A DNA stretch of 12,677 nucleotides from Candidatus Nomurabacteria bacterium (GTDB lineage: Bacteria > Patescibacteriota > Minisyncoccia > Phycocordibacterales > UBA9973), in NCBI GenBank assembly GCA_003157195.1, contig PMIU01000034.1, positions 1 through 12,677 of the forward strand, written 5' to 3'. This document shows, in pieces, positions 1 through 5,327 of the stretch. The position numbers and the translations under genes were made by a program. The notes under the pieces were generated by a model. That model made no database searches and had not been told where the DNA came from. It saw only the letters and a program-made list of their open reading frames with translations. Each line of letters starts with the position of its first letter. Positions within the stretch are counted from its first letter, which is position 1.

Positions 1-108
1 GTTCACAAAAGATTAATTGATATTATCAATCCAAACGCCAAGACGATAGAGGCACTCACCAACTTGTCCCTTCCTTCCGGGGTGGAGATAGATGTGAAAA
101 TGTTGTAG
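1..108 (+). CDS. rpsJ: Ribosomal protein S10 (uS10), 3' end only
   Basis: The first 36 codons are open in frame 1 and end at TAG (106-108). The peptide begins [19 protein letters not shown] and ends GVEIDVKML, which matches the conserved C-terminal third of S10: the His-Lys-Arg strand, the T-IEAL helix and the closing acidic strand. S10 is a 30S head protein and also the NusE antitermination factor. The upstream two thirds lie outside the window. It is first in the S10 operon and is followed by rplC after a 65-base gap, which fits the identification. Confidence 0.93.
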   Translation, partial: VHKRLIDIINPNAKTIEALTNLSLPSGVEIDVKML

Positions 109-142
109 AAAATAATGAGCAAAGCGATTATATTTTCAAAAT

Positions 143-157
143 CCCGCCATGGGCGGG
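143..157. repeat. Short GC palindrome between rpsJ and rplC
   Basis: CCCGCC (143-148) and GGCGGG (152-157) form a perfect 6-bp stem with a 3-base loop, ending 16 bases before the rplC start. No T-run follows, so it is not a good terminator. It may pause polymerase, protect mRNA ends or simply be a remnant of an intergenic palindrome; the sequence alone does not decide. Confidence 0.55.
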
Positions 158-173
158 GCTGTAGACAAAATTT

Positions 174-788
174 ATGAAATTTATTTTAGCAACAAAAGAA
201 AATATGGCGGAGTATTTCTCTCCCGATGGTATAGTCACTCCTGTGACGATACTTTCTGCTCTCCCGATGACGGTCACTAGAATATTTTCCAAAGAAAAAG
301 ACGGTTACAATTCCGTGCAAGTCGGTTCCGGTACGCAAAAGAAAGAAAGGATTACCAAAGGCAGGGCGGGAGCCATGAAAGGCGCTTTTTATAAAACTCT
401 TAAAGAATTCAGGTTAAAACCCGCAGATAAAAACGAAGCAAAAGAAGGCGACGTAATAGATGTTTCATCTTTTGCTTCTGGAGACAAGATAATGGTTACC
501 AGCGTTTCCAAGGGTAAAGGTTTCCAAGGTGTTGTGAAGCGCCATGGTTTCCACGGCGGTCCACGCACTCACGGCCAGAAGCACTCGGAGCGAGAACCGG
601 GAAGTATCGGCGGAGGTTTGCGCACTCACGTGCCGAAGGGGATGAGAATGGCTGGCCGTATGGGTTCCGATCGCATCACCCAGAAAAATCTGCAAGTTGT
701 GTTGGTGGACAAAGAAAACAATTTGATGCTGATCAAGGGTGCAGTTGCCGGCAAGCGTGGAAGTTTAGTTGAGATAGTTAGCAGATAA
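174..788 (+). CDS. rplC: 50S ribosomal protein L3 (uL3)
   Basis: The 204-residue product is close to the family's usual 205-210. It opens MKFILATKENMAEYF, matching the conserved L3 N-terminus, and has KEKDGYNSVQVG at about 40-51. The basic loop that reaches the peptidyl transferase region (GFQGVVKRHGFHGGP, then HGQKHSEREPGSIGGG at about 133-148) is intact. The usual RMAGxMG motif reads RMAGRMG, with Arg162 where Escherichia coli has the glutamine methylated by PrmB, so that modification cannot occur here. L3 is an early assembly protein of the 50S subunit. The ATG is chosen because it starts the conserved MKFIL strand. No Shine-Dalgarno precedes it (GACAAAATTT). rplD follows after 8 bases. 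Confidence 0.97.
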   Translation: MKFILATKENMAEYFSPDGIVTPVTILSALPMTVTRIFSKEKDGYNSVQVGSGTQKKERITKGRAGAMKGAFYKTLKEFRLKPADKNEAKEGDVIDVSSFASGDKIMVTSVSKGKGFQGVVKRHGFHGGPRTHGQKHSEREPGSIGGGLRTHVPKGMRMAGRMGSDRITQKNLQVVLVDKENNLMLIKGAVAGKRGSLVEIVSR

Positions 789-796
789 ATAAAAAA

Positions 797-1480
797 ATGG
801 AAGCAAAAACACAAAAAAAAATATCAGCAAAAATATACAGCCAAAAGGGAGCTCTGGCGGGGGAAATAGATCTTCCTGCAAAGGTTTTTGCGGCCAAATG
901 GCGGGCAGACTTGGTGCATCAAGTTGTGGAAGGTATGCGTTCCAATAAACGCGCCGGTACTGCTGACACGAAAGACCGCGGAGAAGTTCGTGGTGGAGGC
1001 CGAAAGCCTTGGAAGCAAAAAGGAACAGGACGCGCCAGACACGGCTCCAGCCGAAGTCCTATTTGGGTTGGTGGTGGTGTGACCCATGGTCCCTTGGCGG
1101 AGAAAAATTATAAAAGAAAAGTTTCCAAGAAAATGCGCGCACAGGCTCTCTTTTCTGTCCTTTCAAAAAAATTAAAGGATAATGAAATACTTTTTGTTGA
1201 CACGCTTTCTTTAACAAAAATAAGCACGAAATCCGGATCAGAAGTGATGAAGGCTTTATCAAAAGCTTCGGGCATGAAACCATTAGCCAATTCCAAAAAG
1301 CCGAGAGTATTGACCGCTCTTTTTGAACGCAGTATCGGAGCAGAAAAAAGCTTACGAAACTTGTCTCAGCTCGAGATAGTTTTTTTGAAGAATTTAAATC
1401 CGTTAGACGTTTTGAACCATCAATATCTTTTAATAGAAAATCCAGTTGAGGCAGTTAAATTTTTAGAATCAAGAGGATAA
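797..1480 (+). CDS. rplD: 50S ribosomal protein L4 (uL4)
   Basis: The 227-residue product is somewhat longer than the usual 200-210. The exit-tunnel loop is clear: RGGGRKPWKQKGTGRARHGS followed by RSPIWVGGGVTHGP, at about residues 64-97. The globular core with KVSKKMRAQALFSVLSKK and the late NLSQLEIVFLKNLNPLDVLNH segment are standard. L4 binds 23S rRNA and lines the tunnel constriction. In E. coli it also represses the S10 operon, but the leader needed to judge that here is outside the window. The first 15-20 residues (MEAKTQKKISAKIYSQKGA) are a basic extension. The gene sits 8 bases after rplC and 4 bases before rplW, so the three are almost certainly co-transcribed. Confidence 0.97.
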   Translation: MEAKTQKKISAKIYSQKGALAGEIDLPAKVFAAKWRADLVHQVVEGMRSNKRAGTADTKDRGEVRGGGRKPWKQKGTGRARHGSSRSPIWVGGGVTHGPLAEKNYKRKVSKKMRAQALFSVLSKKLKDNEILFVDTLSLTKISTKSGSEVMKALSKASGMKPLANSKKPRVLTALFERSIGAEKSLRNLSQLEIVFLKNLNPLDVLNHQYLLIENPVEAVKFLESRG

Positions 1481-1484
1481 ATTT

Positions 1485-1769
1485 ATGACAGCAACAATTA
1501 TTAAAAACCCAATAAAGAATCCTCGCGTCACCGAAAAAGCATCCATGGCAGCCGAGCAGAATGTTTATACTTTTGATATTTCACAATCTGCCAACAAGAC
1601 AGAAATAAAAAAGGCAATTTTTACTCTTTACAAAGTGCATTCGGTAAAAGTAAATGTTTTGAATATTCCGAAGAAACACATTATGTCAAAAGGAAAGGCT
1701 GGAGTGCGGGGCGGAGGACGCAAGGCTTTAGTTTATTTAAAAAAGGGCGATAAGATAGAATTTATATAA
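1485..1769 (+). CDS. rplW: 50S ribosomal protein L23 (uL23)
   Basis: The product is 94 residues, normal for bacterial L23. The N-terminal IKNPRVTEKASMAAEQNVYTF strand-helix and the VKVNVLNIPKK strand are diagnostic. So is the loop KGKAGVRGGGRKALVYLKKGDKIEF. L23 sits at the tunnel exit, where trigger factor and the signal recognition particle dock. This is the one gene in the window with a convincing Shine-Dalgarno-like sequence: AGAGGA at 1474-1479, overlapping the rplD stop, 5-10 bases upstream. The gap to rplB is filled by a 44-base palindrome. Confidence 0.96.
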   Translation: MTATIIKNPIKNPRVTEKASMAAEQNVYTFDISQSANKTEIKKAIFTLYKVHSVKVNVLNIPKKHIMSKGKAGVRGGGRKALVYLKKGDKIEFI

Positions 1770-1774
1770 ATAGA

Positions 1775-1818
1775 CCCTACCCCAGGGTTAAGGGAAATCC
1801 CCTAACCCTGGGGTAGGG
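1775..1818. repeat. 44-base near-perfect palindrome upstream of rplB
   Basis: CCCTACCCCAGGGTTA (1775-1790) pairs perfectly over 16 bp with TAACCCTGGGGTAGGG (1803-1818). After one A/C mismatch, an inner GGG/CCC stem closes an AAAT loop. It fills most of the 61-base rplW-rplB gap and ends 12 bases before the rplB ATG, covering the place where a ribosome-binding site would lie. There is no T-run, so termination is unlikely. It resembles a mobile intergenic palindrome more than a conserved regulator; no other copy is present in the window. Confidence 0.8.
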
Positions 1819-1830
1819 AACAAAATCATT

Positions 1831-2670
1831 ATGAAAACATATAAACCCACAACCAAATCAAGACGACAAATGACTCACGTGACTTATCGCGGGGTTTTGA
1901 CAAAGTCTTCCCCCACCAAGTCGCTGACTTATGGTTTCAGGCGCGCTGTCGGTAGGAATAGCCAAGGACGCATCACAATGAGGCACAAAGGTTCTGGTCA
2001 CAAGCGTCTTTATCGCGAAGTTGATTTTTTCTATAATAAAAAAGATATTCCGGCAAAAATTGTTTCTGTGGAGTATGACCCAAATCGTTCCGCTTTTATC
2101 GGACTCGCTGTTTATAGAGACGGAGAGAAAAGATATGTGGTTTTACCGAAGTCTGTAAAGCCAGGGGATTCTTTTATTGTTTCCGAGAAAGCTGAACTCA
2201 AAGCTGGCAACAGATTACCCTTACAGCACATTCCGGTTGGAACTTTTGTTTACAATGTTGAAATCAAGCCGATGGGTGGTGCCAAGATAGGCCGCAGCGC
2301 AGGAATCTTTGCGCAAGTTGTTGCCAACGCAGACGGATATACCAACATCAAAATGCCTTCAACTGAAATCCGCAAAATAAACGAGAAATGCTGGGCATCT
2401 ATCGGCACTGTATCCAACGAAGAACATCATTTGGAAAATTACGGCAAGGCCGGCAGAAGCCGCTGGAAAGGCATTCGCCCGACCGTCCGCGGCACAGCTA
2501 TGAACCCGGTAGACCATCCATATGGAGGCGGAGAAGGCAGACAAGGCCGAGGAACCAAGAGACCAAAGACAATGTGGGGTAAAGTTACCGGCGGCAGAAA
2601 AACCCGCGGACCAAAGAAATACTCAAATGTGTTTATAGTTTCTCGACGCAAGACTGGAAAGAATAAATAA
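1831..2670 (+). CDS. rplB: 50S ribosomal protein L2 (uL2)
   Basis: The 279-residue product has the normal family length. In order it shows the N-terminal extension (MKTYKPTTKSRRQMTHVTY), the RNA-binding core with GRNSQGRITMRHKGSGHKR (41-59), the SH3-like domain, and the C-terminal RPTVRGTAMNPVDHPYGGGEGR segment (217-238). His229, equivalent to the E. coli histidine implicated in peptidyl transfer, is present. The next histidine of the usual HPHGGG is Tyr231. L2 binds domain IV of 23S rRNA and helps subunit association. No Shine-Dalgarno precedes the ATG. The gene ends block 1: its TAA forms the base of a perfect terminator stem, so rpsS, normally the next gene in the same operon, is separated transcriptionally. 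Confidence 0.98.
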   Translation: MKTYKPTTKSRRQMTHVTYRGVLTKSSPTKSLTYGFRRAVGRNSQGRITMRHKGSGHKRLYREVDFFYNKKDIPAKIVSVEYDPNRSAFIGLAVYRDGEKRYVVLPKSVKPGDSFIVSEKAELKAGNRLPLQHIPVGTFVYNVEIKPMGGAKIGRSAGIFAQVVANADGYTNIKMPSTEIRKINEKCWASIGTVSNEEHHLENYGKAGRSRWKGIRPTVRGTAMNPVDHPYGGGEGRQGRGTKRPKTMWGKVTGGRKTRGPKKYSNVFIVSRRKTGKNK

Positions 2671-2700
2671 CAAAAAATCCCCACAAGGGGATTTTTTGTT
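2669..2700. terminator. Strong intrinsic terminator after rplB
   Basis: A perfect 14-bp stem pairs 2669-2682 with 2687-2700 around an ACAA loop. The core is four G-C pairs flanked by A-runs on the left and T-runs on the right (GGGGATTTTTTGTT). Because the arms are A- and T-rich it can act in both directions. It begins inside the rplB stop codon, and nothing upstream in the window is as strong. It marks the end of the first ribosomal-protein transcript. Confidence 0.93.
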
Positions 2701-2715
2701 ATCCCCATCTTGACA

Positions 2716-2743
2716 TTGACATTTTTAATATGTGTTATATAGT
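2716..2743 (+). promoter_or_regulatory. Predicted sigma70-type promoter of island unit A
   Basis: TTGACA at 2716-2721 is followed after 16 bases by TATAGT (2738-2743). A second TTGACA lies directly upstream at 2710-2715. Start of transcription would be near 2750. It lies just after the rplB terminator, so the GC-rich stretch downstream would be transcribed on its own. Confidence 0.55.
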
Positions 2744-2744
2744 T

Positions 2745-3085
2745 TTGGTGAGGTGTACGAATTGACAAACGGGAATCTTAGATCTCGATCCACTCTGCTT
2801 CGTCCCCAGAGGACTTTTGCAGAAACCCAGGCACCTGTCGTTGCACAGGTCGTTACGCCGTCGTCTCCCCGAGCCGATTACAAGATGGCTCGCGCGCAGT
2901 TCAGCTAGCTGTCGCAAGCCCTGGCGGTTCGTCAGGGATGCACTGCGACGCAACCGCGTGACTGTGTTGACGCTGGGTGCTGGTATTGCGTTCGTATGGG
3001 GCTCGGTTTCCCAAGCTGAGTCCAAAAATCGTGGGGGCTTAGGGACTACCGTCTCGAAAGCCCCCATTGCTATTTTTACCCAATT
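2745..3085 (+). ncRNA. Unit A: GC-rich transcribed stretch, candidate structured RNA or broken small gene
   Basis: This stretch is visibly GC-richer than the neighbouring genes and lies between a promoter and a terminator-like hairpin. It contains local stems: ACCTGT/ACAGGT around 2833-2850 and CCCTG/CAGGG around 2919-2937. I see none of the signature motifs of tmRNA, RNase P RNA, SRP RNA or 6S RNA. A short reading frame runs from TTG 2762 (preceded by GAGGTG) to TAG 2908, 48 residues, with an even G+C spread over its three codon positions (rough hand count), which argues against coding. A second frame, one base shifted, continues from about 2910 with a hydrophobic stretch (VTVLTLGAGIAFVWG) and no stop until 3233. 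So a small membrane-protein gene broken by a frameshift remains possible. No function is assigned. Confidence 0.35.
3033..3077 (+). terminator. Possible weak terminator of unit A
   Basis: GGGGGCTT (3033-3040) pairs with AAGCCCCC (3058-3065). An inner GGGAC/GTCTC stem closes a TACC loop, giving about 13 bp with one small internal loop. The T-run (3073-3077) comes several bases after the stem, so efficiency is doubtful. A second T-run at 3084-3089 follows. Confidence 0.5.
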
Positions 3086-3093
3086 TTTTATAC

Positions 3094-3122
3094 TTGCAAT
3101 TTTCATACGGACGTGGTATATT
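3094..3122 (+). promoter_or_regulatory. Predicted sigma70-type promoter of unit B
   Basis: TTGCAA (3094-3099) and TATATT (3117-3122) are separated by exactly 17 bases. Transcription would start near 3129, downstream of the unit A hairpin and about 120 bases before a perfect terminator. This supports a separate short transcript. Confidence 0.6.
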
Positions 3123-3128
3123 CTCGGT

Positions 3129-3278
3129 AGGTCGTTCTTCCTTCTGCGAGGCGGAACCATCCTGTTGGTGGGTTCACCGTCCGCGCTGAATCCACCCCGT
3201 CTTTTTACTAAGATATTTGTCCGCTCCTTGTGATTGTTTCACCCTCGGGGCCGTTGATTCGTCAACGGCCCCATTTTT
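3129..3278 (+). ncRNA. Unit B: candidate small RNA of about 150 nt
   Basis: Bounded by a 17-base-spaced promoter and a textbook intrinsic terminator, with no reading frame of useful size. Internal pairing includes GGTG/CACC around 3167-3178 (loop GGTT) and GCGGA/TCCGC enclosing it (about 3150-3184), which would form one stacked hairpin. It does not show SRP, 6S, tmRNA or tRNA signatures. The transcript is inferred from signals only; the RNA family, if any, is unknown to me. It could instead be a tiny-peptide gene. Confidence 0.4.
3247..3278 (+). terminator. Perfect intrinsic terminator of unit B
   Basis: An 11-bp perfect stem pairs GGGGCCGTTGA (3247-3257) with TCAACGGCCCC (3262-3272) around a TTCG tetraloop, followed by A and five T residues (3274-3278). 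It insulates the rpsS promoter downstream from transcription of the island. Confidence 0.93.
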
Positions 3279-3327
3279 ATTGAAATTTTATTTCACCATT
3301 AATTTTAAAAGCTAATTTAGAATCGTG

Positions 3328-3355
3328 TTGACAAATTGTTTGTATTTGCTAATAT
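3328..3355 (+). promoter_or_regulatory. Strong extended -10 promoter for rpsS-rplE block
   Basis: TTGACA (3328-3333), a 16-base spacer and TAATAT (3350-3355) with an upstream TG (3347-3348) make an extended -10 promoter. The 12 bases ATTTGCTAATAT at 3344-3355 recur exactly in the rpsN promoter (8046-8057). Predicted start of transcription is near 3362, only about 22 bases before the rpsS ATG. Confidence 0.8.
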
Positions 3356-3361
3356 GAGCCC

Positions 3362-3383
3362 AAGCTCGCTTCGAGCTTTTTTT
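3362..3383 (+). promoter_or_regulatory. Hairpin plus T-run forming the whole rpsS leader
   Basis: AAGCTCG (3362-3368), loop CTT, CGAGCTT (3372-3378) is a perfect 7-bp hairpin followed by T residues up to 3383; the rpsS ATG starts at 3384. It looks like a miniature terminator, yet it lies at the very 5' end of the predicted transcript and leaves no Shine-Dalgarno. It may protect the 5' end, present a U-rich site for ribosome loading, or act as an attenuator. The structure is clear; the role is inferred. Confidence 0.65.
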
Positions 3384-3740
3384 ATGACACGATCAATCAA
3401 AAAAGGATTAAATGTTGACGAACGGCTCTTGAAAAAGATTGCCGGTAAAAACCCGCTCGAGACCCCAATGGTCAAGACCTGGAAGCGCGCTTGTGTCATC
3501 TCTCCGGAGATGCTAGGTTTTACTTTCGGCGTTTACAATGGCAAAGTGCACGTGGAAGTTTTGGTCACCGAAGATATGGTGGGGCACAGACTGGGAGAAT
3601 TTTCTCCAACCAAGAAATTCATGAAGCACGGCGGAAAGATGCAGAAGGAGCTCGAAATGAAAAAGAAGGAAGCCGAAATAACCCAAGCCAAAGGAGCAAC
3701 GGCCGCAGCCGCTGATGCTAAGGGCGCAAAAGCAAAGTAG
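3384..3740 (+). CDS. rpsS: 30S ribosomal protein S19 (uS19), C-terminally extended
   Basis: Start chosen at ATG 3384, where MTRSIKKGLNVDERLLKKI aligns with the S19 N-terminus. The open frame continues upstream to 3336, but those codons lie in the promoter and leader. The product is 118 residues against a usual 90-95. The core is complete: PLETPMVKTWKRACVISPEMLGFTFGVYNGK, then the signature VTEDMVGHRLGEFSPTKKF (61-79). About 30 residues follow, Lys/Glu-rich and then Ala-rich (MQKELEMKKKEAEI, then ATAAAADAKGAKAK), a tail absent from standard S19. S19 sits in the 30S head next to S13 and contacts the A-site finger. The gene begins block 2 with its own promoter rather than following rplB directly. 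Confidence 0.96.
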   Translation: MTRSIKKGLNVDERLLKKIAGKNPLETPMVKTWKRACVISPEMLGFTFGVYNGKVHVEVLVTEDMVGHRLGEFSPTKKFMKHGGKMQKELEMKKKEAEITQAKGATAAAADAKGAKAK

Positions 3741-3778
3741 TTATAAAGTAAAAAGTTTATAAAGTTATAAAGTAAAAA
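3740..3778 (+). repeat. AT-rich direct repeat between rpsS and rplV
   Basis: The 15-base sequence GTTATAAAGTAAAAA occurs at 3740-3754 and again at 3764-3778. A partial copy (AGTTTATAAA) lies between them. It fills the 44-base gap and overlaps the last base of the rpsS stop. No promoter or binding site is assigned; it may arise from slippage. Confidence 0.75.
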
Positions 3779-3784
3779 AAACAA

Positions 3785-4165
3785 ATGCGTGCATTTTTAA
3801 AAAATTACAGACAATCACCTAGGAAAGTTCGCCTTGTGGCTTCGCTCATAAAGGGGAAGAACGTGGCCGAAGCTATCGCCGAGCTGGACTTTTTAGCCAA
3901 GCGCGCAGGGTTACCTATCAAGAAACTTCTTCTCTCTGCTGTTGCCAATGCAAAGCAGATGGGGGTAGAGATGGAGAATTTATATATAAAAGAACTGCGG
4001 GTAGACAAGGGCATAGTGATGAAAAGGATGATGCCGGCGGCTATGGGCACGGGGCACAGGATAAACAAACGCACCAGCCATGTGAATATATTATTAGCGG
4101 AAAAGGTAGTTTCAGTAAAAAAGTCCCGTGCTTCGCGCAAGGCTACGCAGGGCAAGCAAAAATAA
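3785..4165 (+). CDS. rplV: 50S ribosomal protein L22 (uL22)
   Basis: The 126-residue product is slightly longer than the usual 110-115. It carries the family pattern NYRQSPRKVRLVASLIKGKNVAEAI at the start and a central helix ending KLLLSAVANAKQM. The tunnel-reaching beta hairpin with KRMMPAAMGTGHRINKRTSHVNILL (about residues 80-104) is standard. L22 lines the exit tunnel opposite L4. A short basic tail rich in Lys, Ser and Arg (VKKSRASRKATQGKQK) follows the domain. One base separates its TAA from the rpsC ATG (TAATATG), a sign of tight translational linkage. The start codon follows an A-run and no Shine-Dalgarno. Confidence 0.97.
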   Translation: MRAFLKNYRQSPRKVRLVASLIKGKNVAEAIAELDFLAKRAGLPIKKLLLSAVANAKQMGVEMENLYIKELRVDKGIVMKRMMPAAMGTGHRINKRTSHVNILLAEKVVSVKKSRASRKATQGKQK

Positions 4166-4166
4166 T

Positions 4167-4889
4167 ATGTCAAAAATAGTCCACCCATATGCGCATAGAT
4201 TGATAATTTTAAGAGACTGGAAGTCTCGCTGGTTTGCTGACCCGAAAAAATATGTTGCTTATTTGAAGGGAGACGTTTTAATCCGCCAATATTTGGAAAA
4301 GAAATTGCGCGGTATGTATATTTCCACGATTGAAATAGAGAGAAGCCGAAAAGCCACTCGTTTCATCATCAAGACTTCTCGTCCCGGATTGATTATCGGC
4401 CGAAATGGCGAAGGGGCGACAAAACTCAAAGAAGATATCTTAAAAAAGATGGACAAACTTAAACTGCCTAGGCCGGAAGACTTCAAACTGGAAATAATGG
4501 AAATAACTAACCCAGAAGCCGATGCGGCTATCGTGGCTTATATGATTGCCGAAGGCTTGGAAAAGAGAATGCCTTATCGCCGAGTCATCAAGCAAATCAT
4601 CGAGAAGGTTATGCAAGCGCACGGAGTGGAAGGAGCGCGAGTTGTTTTGTCCGGTCGCCTGGGTGGAGCAGAAATTGCCCGTACGGAAGAGCTTAAGAGG
4701 GGAAGTATCCCGCTTCAGACTTTCCGCGCGGACATAGATTTCAAGCGAGAGCGAGCCACACTTTCCTACGGCGTTGTTGGCATCAAGGTTTGGATTTATC
4801 GTGGTAAGATTTTTGCCGACAAATCCCGACGCCCAGAGGGGTCGGGATCCCGACCTCAAGCGTCGGGAAAAGATAATAAATTAGATTAA
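4167..4889 (+). CDS. rpsC: 30S ribosomal protein S3 (uS3) with inserted palindromic element
   Basis: Start chosen at ATG 4167: MSKIVHPYAHRLIILRDWKSRWFAD matches the S3 N-terminus, while the 13 codons upstream lie inside rplV. The product is 240 residues. A type II KH domain shows GLIIGRNGEGATKLKED (74-90) with the GRNG loop at 78-81. The C-terminal S3 domain includes EGARVVLSGRLGGAEIARTE and GSIPLQTFRADIDF, then VGIKVWIYRGKIFADK. S3 lies at the mRNA entry of the 30S head. Residues 220-234 are encoded exactly by a 45-base palindromic repeat (4824-4868), nearly identical to one in rpsE; only six residues follow it. The domain core ends before the insertion, so function should be retained. rplP follows after 5 bases. 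Confidence 0.97.
   Translation: MSKIVHPYAHRLIILRDWKSRWFADPKKYVAYLKGDVLIRQYLEKKLRGMYISTIEIERSRKATRFIIKTSRPGLIIGRNGEGATKLKEDILKKMDKLKLPRPEDFKLEIMEITNPEADAAIVAYMIAEGLEKRMPYRRVIKQIIEKVMQAHGVEGARVVLSGRLGGAEIARTEELKRGSIPLQTFRADIDFKRERATLSYGVVGIKVWIYRGKIFADKSRRPEGSGSRPQASGKDNKLD
4824..4868. repeat. 45-base palindromic element, copy 1, inside rpsC
   Basis: Outer arms TCCCGACGC (4824-4832) and GCGTCGGGA (4860-4868) are perfect complements. The centre contains the self-complementary 16-mer GGTCGGGATCCCGACC (4840-4855). Short spacers CCAGAG and TCAA differ from copy 2 by two bases each. The element is in codon phase with rpsC and adds 15 codons, giving SRRPEGSGSRPQASG. AAA flanks both sides, possibly a 3-base duplication, though A-rich context makes that weak. 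Confidence 0.92.
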
Positions 4890-4894
4890 ATTTT

Positions 4895-5323
4895 ATGTTA
4901 ACACCCAAAAAAGTAAAATTTAGAAAATGGCAGACTGGGCGCAACAACCCAAAGAGCCGAAATCCCGATACTCGTGGCATCAAGCTGGCCTTTGGTTCTT
5001 TCGGCTTAAAATCCGAAACTCAGGCGCGTGTCAAATCCACTCAAATTGAATCTGCCCGAAAAGTTATTTCCCGCACCTTGACCAAAGCCGGCAAATATTG
5101 GGTGCGCATTTTCCCGGACCGTCCATACACCGCCAAGGCAGCCGAAGTGGGCATGGGAAAAGGAAAAGGAGACCCGCAAGGATATTGTTTTGATGTTTTA
5201 CCGGGACGTATTATTTTCGAAGTGGACGGCGCCGAAGAGTCTGTGGCACGTGAAGCCCTGCGAAAGGCTGGCACCAAGCTCCCGCTCAAAACCAGGATTG
5301 TTAGCAGAGAGCATAAACAATAA
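4895..5323 (+). CDS. rplP: 50S ribosomal protein L16 (uL16)
   Basis: The product has 142 residues, near the usual 136-145. The N-terminus MLTPKKVKFRKWQTGR and the segment FGSFGLKSETQARVKSTQIESARKVI are classic L16. So are WVRIFPDRPYTAKAAEVGMGKGKGD and LPGRIIFEVDG. L16 positions tRNA at the A and P sites and is a late assembly protein. The E. coli sequence VRMGKGKG reads VGMGKGKG here. Gly86 replaces the arginine that is hydroxylated in E. coli (Arg81), so that modification is not possible. The gene is 5 bases after rpsC and 4 bases before rpmC. Confidence 0.97.
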   Translation: MLTPKKVKFRKWQTGRNNPKSRNPDTRGIKLAFGSFGLKSETQARVKSTQIESARKVISRTLTKAGKYWVRIFPDRPYTAKAAEVGMGKGKGDPQGYCFDVLPGRIIFEVDGAEESVAREALRKAGTKLPLKTRIVSREHKQ

Positions 5324-5327
5324 TATT

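Noticed and set aside
115..177. Twenty-codon frame overlapping the rplC start (ATGA)
   Set aside because: No Shine-Dalgarno, no recognisable peptide, and it runs through the palindrome; length is expected by chance.
2735..3160. Long open frame on the minus strand across the island
   Set aside because: The translation is Arg/Pro-rich without domains and covers both plus-strand promoter and terminator signals; it is likely a by-product of high G+C.
2745..3280. tmRNA, RNase P RNA, SRP RNA or 6S RNA
   Set aside because: I looked on both strands for the tRNA-like ends, the RNase P conserved regions and the SRP GGAAG/AGCAG core and found none. A covariance-model search would be needed to exclude a divergent form.
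3336..3383. Upstream in-frame ATG for rpsS adding 16 residues
   Set aside because: These codons overlap the promoter spacer, -10 box and leader hairpin, and the conserved S19 N-terminus begins at 3384.
4128..4166. Upstream in-frame ATG for rpsC
   Set aside because: It lies inside the 3' end of rplV, and the S3 family start MSKIVHP is at 4167.
5190..5327. Upstream in-frame ATG for rpmC
   Set aside because: It is a shadow of rplP; the L29 fold starts at 5328.
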